Part shown: one piece after another, positions 6,524 to 10,752 of the stretch
Layout of the letters: every line of letters starts with the position of its first letter
Numbering within the stretch: the first letter of the stretch is position 1
Source: CAZNMF01 sp964573795
Lineage (GTDB): Bacteria; Acidobacteriota; Vicinamibacteria; Vicinamibacterales; SCN-69-37
Length of the DNA: 10,752 nt
Assembly: GCA_964573795.1 (NCBI GenBank)
Contig: CAZNMF010000397.1
Coordinates: 1 to 10,752 of the forward strand
Reading direction: 5' to 3'
Notes under the pieces: generated by a model
Databases searched by the model: none
The model's input: only the letters and a program-made list of their open reading frames with translations
What the model was told of the DNA's origin: nothing
Made by a program: the position numbers and the translations under genes

Positions 6524-7437
6524 CACGCGTACGGCAGCGGCATCGCGACGTGCGCGTGCGCCATCGTCGTCTGCCGCGCGCGATCGACCAGCACGTCGAT
6601 CGCATCGAAGCGGAAATCGGTGAGCAACTGGCGAAGTCTCGCTTCCGTGTGCTCGAGATTGCGGTAGTGGCGGAACCGGCCGAGCCGGCCGGCGGGCAGG
6701 CGCGGCTGGCCGGGATCGATCTCCCACGGATGGAGATAGAAGACCGCCGGCCGCTCTTCGAGACGATTGACGCGGGAGATGCCCCACTTCGTCCACCAGT
6801 ACGGCAGCAGCCGGAAGTAGCCGCCGCCGGCGACGGGCAGGTTCAGCGGGCCGACGCGCGTCGTCGAGCCGGGCACTTCGACGATCTCGCGCTCGTTCCG
6901 ATCGATGACGTACGGCGTCCGCGCGGATACGGGGATGCCGTAGCGATCGTGGCGGATGGGAAAGATACTCGAGTCGTACTCGTAGCCCTCTTCCGCGAGC
7001 ACGTCCAGGGCCCAGAGCGATCGCGGTGTGATCGAATAGCTCGGGGCGCGATAGCCGACCACGCGCCGGCCGCTTGCATCTTCGAGAATCTGCTTGGCGC
7101 GACGGACATCGTCGCGAAAGCCGGCGGGTGTCTGGTCGTAGATCAGACGATGCGCGTAACCGTGCGAGGCGATTTCGTGGCCGCGTGACGCGATCGTCGC
7201 GACGAGGCCGGGATGGCGCTCGCCGACCCAGCCGAGGACGAAGAACGTCGACCGGACGCCGAACGCGTCGAAGATGTCGAGCAGGCGGCGTGTGTTCGCG
7301 TCGACGCGGCTCTCGAGCGTGTCCCACCGCGACCGCGGAATCAGGCCGTCGAAGACGCTGACGTGAAAGTAGTCTTCGACGTCGATGCTCATGGCATTGA
7401 CGATGCGGCTCGTCTCCGGAGCCGGCTGTGGCGCCAT
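6520..7437 (-). CDS. Polysaccharide deacetylase with DUF3473 (TIGR03006-like)
   Basis: A 305-residue NodB-fold carbohydrate deacetylase, likely removing N- or O-acetyl groups from the exopolysaccharide. The catalytic start motif is 'SIDVEDYFHV' (17-26), replacing the general TFDDG with the form typical of exosortase-associated members. The metal-binding motif is 'HEIASHGYAH' (87-96) with His92 and His96, followed by 'RLIYDQTPAGF' (97-107). 'GYRAPSYSIT' (128-137) carries the conserved Arg, and 'FYLHPWEIDPGQPR' (233-246) is the DUF3473 signature with its His236. No signal peptide is visible, which is common in this subfamily. The ATG at 7437 lies two bases after the stop of the sugar transferase, with AAGGGG about nine bases upstream; a later Met at residue 16 is less likely because family members extend before that point. 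The stop overlaps the FemAB start as GTGA. About 65 residues follow the DUF3473 motif. Confidence 0.93.
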   Translation of the reverse strand: MAPQPAPETSRIVNAMSIDVEDYFHVSVFDGLIPRSRWDTLESRVDANTRRLLDIFDAFGVRSTFFVLGWVGERHPGLVATIASRGHEIASHGYAHRLIYDQTPAGFRDDVRRAKQILEDASGRRVVGYRAPSYSITPRSLWALDVLAEEGYEYDSSIFPIRHDRYGIPVSARTPYVIDRNEREIVEVPGSTTRVGPLNLPVAGGGYFRLLPYWWTKWGISRVNRLEERPAVFYLHPWEIDPGQPRLPAGRLGRFRHYRNLEHTEARLRQLLTDFRFDAIDVLVDRARQTTMAHAHVAMPLPYAW

Positions 7438-7439
7438 GG

Positions 7440-8822
7440 TCAGGCGCCCCTTTGCAGGACCACGGTCTTGATCGTCTCGAACATGATGTACAGGTCGAGG
7501 CCGATCGAGAGGTTCTTGATGTAGTAGAGGTCGTACTGCAGCTTCTGCAGCGCGTCCTCCGTGCTGGCGCCGTACGTGTAGCGCACCTGCGCCCAGCCGG
7601 TCAGCCCGGGACGGACGACGTGACGCTGGCCGTAGTACGGAATATCTCTCGTGAGATCCTTGACGAACTCCGGCCGCTCCGGGCGAGGTCCGACGAAGCT
7701 CATCTCGCCGATCAGGATGTTCCACAACTGTGGGAGCTCGTCCAGGCGCGTGCGTCTCAGGGTGCGGCCGATCGGCGTCACGCGCGCGTCGCCGTCCTTG
7801 GCGGCCCACACCGGACCCGTGGCCGCCTCGGCGTCGTCGCGCATCGTCCGGAACTTGTAGACCTGGAAGATGTGGCCGCGAAGGCCGACGCGCCGCTGGC
7901 GATACAGGATCGGTCCCGGCGAGCTGAGACGAACGGCCAGCGCGATGATCGCCATCAGCGGCAGGCCGACGACGAGCCCTATGGACGCGAGCACGACGTC
8001 GAGGCTGCGCTTCGACATCGCGAGCGTCCGGCTCTTCTTGAAGCCCGCCGAGAAGATCAGCCAGCTCGGGCGCAGATTCTCAACCGCAATCTTGCCCGTG
8101 TACTCCTCGTACACCGACGGAAGATGATCGAAGGTCACGCCGTCGAGCTTCATGTCGAGCAGCTTCTCCATCGGCAGCTTTCCGCGCGCGTCGACGAGGC
8201 TCACGACGACGCGGTCGACGCCTCTGGCCCTGACGATGGACGGGATGTCCTCGATGGTGCCAATCACGCCGGGATTCAGCACCGCCGCGCCGACTTTGGA
8301 CGGATCGGCGTCGACGAAGCCGACGATCTCGACGCCGAGCTCCTGCCGGCGCTGGAACAACTCGCTCGCGAGATCCACGGCAACCTGGTTGGTCCCGACG
8401 AGCAGCAAACGCTCGCGCGGCCCCACGCGTCCGCTCAGCCACTCGAACGCCAGACGCCATCCGGCGACGACCAGAAGGATCAGCACTGCCGCGATCATGA
8501 AGATGCCGCGGCCGATGATCAGATCCGGAAACCAATAGTAGATGGCCGCGAGCACGAACGAGGCGGCGCCAAGGGCCTGCACGAGGCCGACGAACAACTC
8601 GCGCCGATCGGCGACGCGCTTCAGGTCGTAGAGATCGGCGTAGTACAAGGCGCTCTGCACGACGAACGCGATGAGGATCGCCTTCCAGAGTCGATGGTCT
8701 TCCGCGAGCGCCATCGCGGACCATTCGCCGAAGCGCAGGTAGACCGCAACGGCCACCGCGCCGACGATGAGGACGCTCTCACAGGCGACAAGCGCGGCGG
8801 AACGCCGGGTCCAGGGAGACAC
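7440..8822 (-). CDS. Polyprenyl-phosphate sugar-1-phosphate transferase (exosortase-associated, TIGR03013/TIGR03025-like)
   Basis: A 460-residue initiating glycosyltransferase of the WbaP/EpsB type that transfers a sugar-1-phosphate from a nucleotide sugar to undecaprenyl phosphate, starting each repeat unit at the inner membrane. Four N-terminal membrane spans are visible (about 7-30, 45-65, 76-98 and 104-126), then a CoA-binding-like Rossmann segment ('RLLLVGTNQV', 138-147). The C-terminal catalytic domain opens with a fifth hydrophobic helix (about 272-298) and has 'SPGPILYRQRRVG' (301-313), 'YKFRTM' (322-327), 'RLDELPQLWNIL' (359-370) with the catalytic Asp-Glu pair, 'MSFVGPRPERPEF' (374-386) and 'RPGLTGWAQV' (404-413). 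The start is a GTG at 8822 with GAGG four bases before it, eight bases after the kinase stop. The TGA ends two bases before the deacetylase ATG. First sugar unknown. The length is typical of the family. Confidence 0.94.
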   Translation of the reverse strand: MSPWTRRSAALVACESVLIVGAVAVAVYLRFGEWSAMALAEDHRLWKAILIAFVVQSALYYADLYDLKRVADRRELFVGLVQALGAASFVLAAIYYWFPDLIIGRGIFMIAAVLILLVVAGWRLAFEWLSGRVGPRERLLLVGTNQVAVDLASELFQRRQELGVEIVGFVDADPSKVGAAVLNPGVIGTIEDIPSIVRARGVDRVVVSLVDARGKLPMEKLLDMKLDGVTFDHLPSVYEEYTGKIAVENLRPSWLIFSAGFKKSRTLAMSKRSLDVVLASIGLVVGLPLMAIIALAVRLSSPGPILYRQRRVGLRGHIFQVYKFRTMRDDAEAATGPVWAAKDGDARVTPIGRTLRRTRLDELPQLWNILIGEMSFVGPRPERPEFVKDLTRDIPYYGQRHVVRPGLTGWAQVRYTYGASTEDALQKLQYDLYYIKNLSIGLDLYIMFETIKTVVLQRGA

Positions 8823-8830
8823 GACACCTC

Positions 8831-9769
8831 TCAGCCGCGACCAGCGGCCTCGGAACGCTGCGTACCGTAGTAGCCGCCGTAGTATTTCCGATCGAGCCCG
8901 GCGACGAGGGACGTCACGCGATTGAGGACGACACCCAGGACGCGCTCGCGTCCGATCGTCTGGATGGCTCGCTGCACCAGCTCGTACGGCGTCGCGCCTG
9001 CCCGGACCACGAGAATCGCCCCGTCGGCCATCGCCGAGAGCAGATTCGCATCCGACAGCAGGCCGATCGGCGGCGTGTCGATGATGACCCAGTCGAACCG
9101 CACGCGGGCGTCGTCGATGAGATCGCGGACGCGCTCGGACACGAGGCCCGCCATCGGATCGGCGCTCGCGCGTCCGGCCGTCAGCAGGGACAGGTGCGGC
9201 GAGACGTGATGGACGGGCAGCGGCTTGTCGTCCGAAGCGGTCAGCACGTCGTTGAGGCCGGGCCGGCTCTCGACGTTGAAGACCGAGTCCAGGGACGGCT
9301 TGCGCAGGTCGCCGTCGATCAGCAACACATCGCGCTGATACGACTCGCTGAAGGTCAACGCGAGATTGGTCGCCGTCAGGGTCTTGCCTTCGTTGGCGAG
9401 CGCGCTGGCGACCATGATGACTTTCAGATTCGACGCAGCCTGCGCCGCGTGCAGCGTCGCGGCGAGCCGGCGATACTGCTCGCGAGAGATCGGGTCGGTG
9501 TCCTGATCGACCATCGTCTTCCGGGACAAGTCGACGCCGAAGCGATCGAGGATCGACGAACGCGACCGGACGTCATCGGCGCGCGGCGTCACCGGTCGAA
9601 GCGGCGCGCTGGCCGCGACGGAGACGACGTCCGCGCTGGCCGGGCGCTGGCCGATCTCGCGCGGAAACGCATCAGGCGCGTCGAGTGGCGCGCGCTCCCC
9701 GACGGGCGGATCCACCGGATCGAACCGCCCCTGTGCTGCACGCTTCATCGCCTCGTCCACTCGCCCCAT
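8831..9769 (-). CDS. Free-standing BY-type tyrosine kinase / chain-length ATPase (CpsD/CapB, TIGR03018-like)
   Basis: A 312-residue bacterial tyrosine kinase domain without a fused Wzz membrane part; it would act with a separate co-polymerase to control polysaccharide length and export. It begins 'MGRVDEAMKRAAQG', as in exosortase-linked members, followed by a poorly conserved Pro/Ala-rich stretch (about 15-70). 'DPISREQYRRL' (92-102) leads into the P-loop 'ASALANEGKT' (121-130), where Asn126 replaces the usual Gly of GEGKS/T. Walker A' is 'VLLIDGDLRKPSL' (148-160) and Walker B 'WVIIDTPP' (227-234). The C-terminal tail has four tyrosines in 'KYYGGYYG' (295-302: Tyr296, 297, 300, 301), the expected autophosphorylation cluster. 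The ATG at 9769 has GGAG eight bases upstream and lies 14 bases after the ATPase stop. A MinD/ParA-like ATPase is the main alternative, but the tyrosine tail and context favour the kinase. Confidence 0.92.
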   Translation of the reverse strand: MGRVDEAMKRAAQGRFDPVDPPVGERAPLDAPDAFPREIGQRPASADVVSVAASAPLRPVTPRADDVRSRSSILDRFGVDLSRKTMVDQDTDPISREQYRRLAATLHAAQAASNLKVIMVASALANEGKTLTATNLALTFSESYQRDVLLIDGDLRKPSLDSVFNVESRPGLNDVLTASDDKPLPVHHVSPHLSLLTAGRASADPMAGLVSERVRDLIDDARVRFDWVIIDTPPIGLLSDANLLSAMADGAILVVRAGATPYELVQRAIQTIGRERVLGVVLNRVTSLVAGLDRKYYGGYYGTQRSEAAGRG

Positions 9770-9783
9770 CGAGATGACTCCAG

Positions 9784-10752
9784 TCAGTTCCAGAAGAATG
9801 AAAATCTCTTGCGACGCACCGAAAACACGCCCTTGGAAGTCGGCTCCGATGAGGATGGCCCCTGATCGCCGACCTTCGAAAGGACCGGCATCGAGGTCGA
9901 CAGGACGTCATGCGTCGCGGCCGCAGGCGGACGGGACGGCGTTGCCGCCGGTTCGGCCAGTGCCGTGCGGAGGTCGAAATCGCTGCAGACCTCCCGCACG
10001 ATCTCGCTGGTGACCGGCTTGACGCCCGCCGCGAACCCGCCGAGCAGCGCGTTGTCGGCGATGACATTGATCGTCCTCGGCAGCCCGCGCGCGGCCTGGA
10101 AAATCAGGCCAACGGCCTCGCGCGTGAAGACCTGCGCGCCGACACCGCCGGCCGCGCGAATCCGTCCGGCCACATACGTCTCGGTCTCGCGCTTCGTGAG
10201 AGGTTGCAGCTCGCATCGAAGGGCGATGCGCTGCTTCAACTGGCGTAGCGCCTGATCGTTGAGGCGATCGGCCAGCTCGGGCTGCCCCGCGATGACGACC
10301 GACAACAGCTTCTCGTCGTTGGTCTCGATGTTCGCCAACAGCCGGATCTCCTCGAGCAGATCGAGCGACAGGCTCTGCGCCTCGTCCACGATGAGCACCG
10401 TCGTCTCACCGGCGGCGTGACGCTGCTTCAACAGCGCCTCGAGCTCGACGAGCATCGCGGTCTTCGATTGGGCCGCGCGCGGTGACAATCGGAAATGGAC
10501 GGCGAGCATCTCCACGAATTCCTCCCTCGTGAGGGTCGGATTGTGGAGGTGCACGCAATGCACGCGCCCGGGCTGGTTCTCGATCGCGGACCGGATAATC
10601 GTCGTCTTCCCCGCGCCTGCCTCGCCGACGAGCAGCGTCACGCCCTTGCGGCTGAGAATCGCGTACTCGAGATTCCGCAGCGCTTCTCGATGCGAGGCCG
10701 TGAGCACGAGAAAGCGCGGGCTCGGCGTCAAGTCGAACGGCCGGGTCGTCAG
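9784..10752 (-). CDS. XrtA-associated AAA ATPase (TIGR03015-like), 5' truncated
   Basis: The frame is open to the window edge and gives 322 residues; an apparent TTG start at 10731 is rejected because the family motif 'RPFDLTPSPRF' (visible residues 4-14) continues upstream of it. Probably fewer than ten residues are missing. The ExeA-like AAA core has Walker A 'GEAGAGKT' (43-50), 'HLHNPTLTREEF' (68-79), Walker B 'VLIVDEAQ' (119-126), 'EEIRLLANIET' (134-144), the sensor-like 'VVIAGQPEL' (152-160), 'QLKQRIALRCEL' (171-182) and 'RGLPRTINVIADNAL' (222-236). The last 60 residues are a Pro/Ser/Thr-rich linker ending in the basic and aromatic tail 'RRKRFSFFWN'. Members couple ATP hydrolysis to exosortase-linked polysaccharide or protein export in an undefined way. 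It is the most upstream gene of the minus operon seen here. The stop is followed by a 14-base gap to the kinase gene. Confidence 0.92.
   Translation of the reverse strand: MTTRPFDLTPSPRFLVLTASHREALRNLEYAILSRKGVTLLVGEAGAGKTTIIRSAIENQPGRVHCVHLHNPTLTREEFVEMLAVHFRLSPRAAQSKTAMLVELEALLKQRHAAGETTVLIVDEAQSLSLDLLEEIRLLANIETNDEKLLSVVIAGQPELADRLNDQALRQLKQRIALRCELQPLTKRETETYVAGRIRAAGGVGAQVFTREAVGLIFQAARGLPRTINVIADNALLGGFAAGVKPVTSEIVREVCSDFDLRTALAEPAATPSRPPAAATHDVLSTSMPVLSKVGDQGPSSSEPTSKGVFSVRRKRFSFFWN

Noticed and set aside
6524..7327. Possible N-terminal extension of the FemAB protein within the deacetylase gene
   Set aside because: The extension is Arg-rich shadow sequence out of frame with the deacetylase; FemAB homology begins only after 6523.
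7428..8870. Long open frame of 480 codons on the plus strand opposite the sugar transferase
   Set aside because: The opposite strand encodes a complete family-typical sugar transferase; the plus-strand translation is low-complexity and shows no domain.
10729..10731. TTG as start codon of the ATPase
   Set aside because: The upstream codons still encode the conserved RPFD part of the family N-terminus, so the gene continues past the window edge.

Overview
This is a GC-rich, gene-dense bacterial window that carries most of a capsule/exopolysaccharide assembly locus of the exosortase-associated (XrtA/PEP-CTERM, 'EpsH1') type. The protein signatures (free-standing BY-kinase with a YYGGYY tail, ATPase with an 'RPFDLTPSPRF' N-terminus, a DUF3473-type deacetylase next to a FemAB protein) and the strong C/G third-position bias fit an Acidobacteriota-like soil bacterium, perhaps class Vicinamibacteria. 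That placement is inferred from overall flavour only. No rRNA, tRNA, CRISPR array or mobile element was seen.

Layout. 1-774 (+) is the 3' end of a secreted-type FG-GAP/VCBS repeat protein cut by the window edge. 801-1367 (-) is a stand-alone dTDP-4-dehydrorhamnose 3,5-epimerase gene converging on it. A 134-base divergent spacer (1368-1501) holds the only recognisable promoter-like element. 1502-5415 (+) is a tight four-gene operon: a PEP-CTERM/EpsH1-associated glycosyltransferase, a GT2 glycosyltransferase with C-terminal membrane segments, a GT4 glycosyltransferase and a left-handed beta-helix acyltransferase, each start overlapping the previous stop. After a 52-base convergent gap, 5468-10752 (-) is a five-gene operon read from the right edge: XrtA-type AAA ATPase (5' end outside the window), BY-type tyrosine kinase, polyprenyl-phosphate sugar transferase, polysaccharide deacetylase and FemAB-like protein.

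How it works together (inference from known families): the sugar transferase loads the first sugar-phosphate on undecaprenyl phosphate, the three glycosyltransferases extend the repeat unit, and the rhamnose epimerase may supply dTDP-L-rhamnose precursor. The acyltransferase and deacetylase decorate or trim the glycan, and the kinase and ATPase are likely to control polymerisation and export. The FemAB protein probably transfers an aminoacyl or other acyl group to the glycan or a related acceptor. Exosortase, Wza/Wzc-like export genes, flippase, polymerase and PEP-CTERM substrates are not in the window. They could lie upstream of the ATPase, beyond 10752.

No new system is evident. The locus is a recognisable variant of a known family, and the more unusual points are its regulatory spacer, some motif deviations, and an apparent excess of the GCGATCGC octamer.
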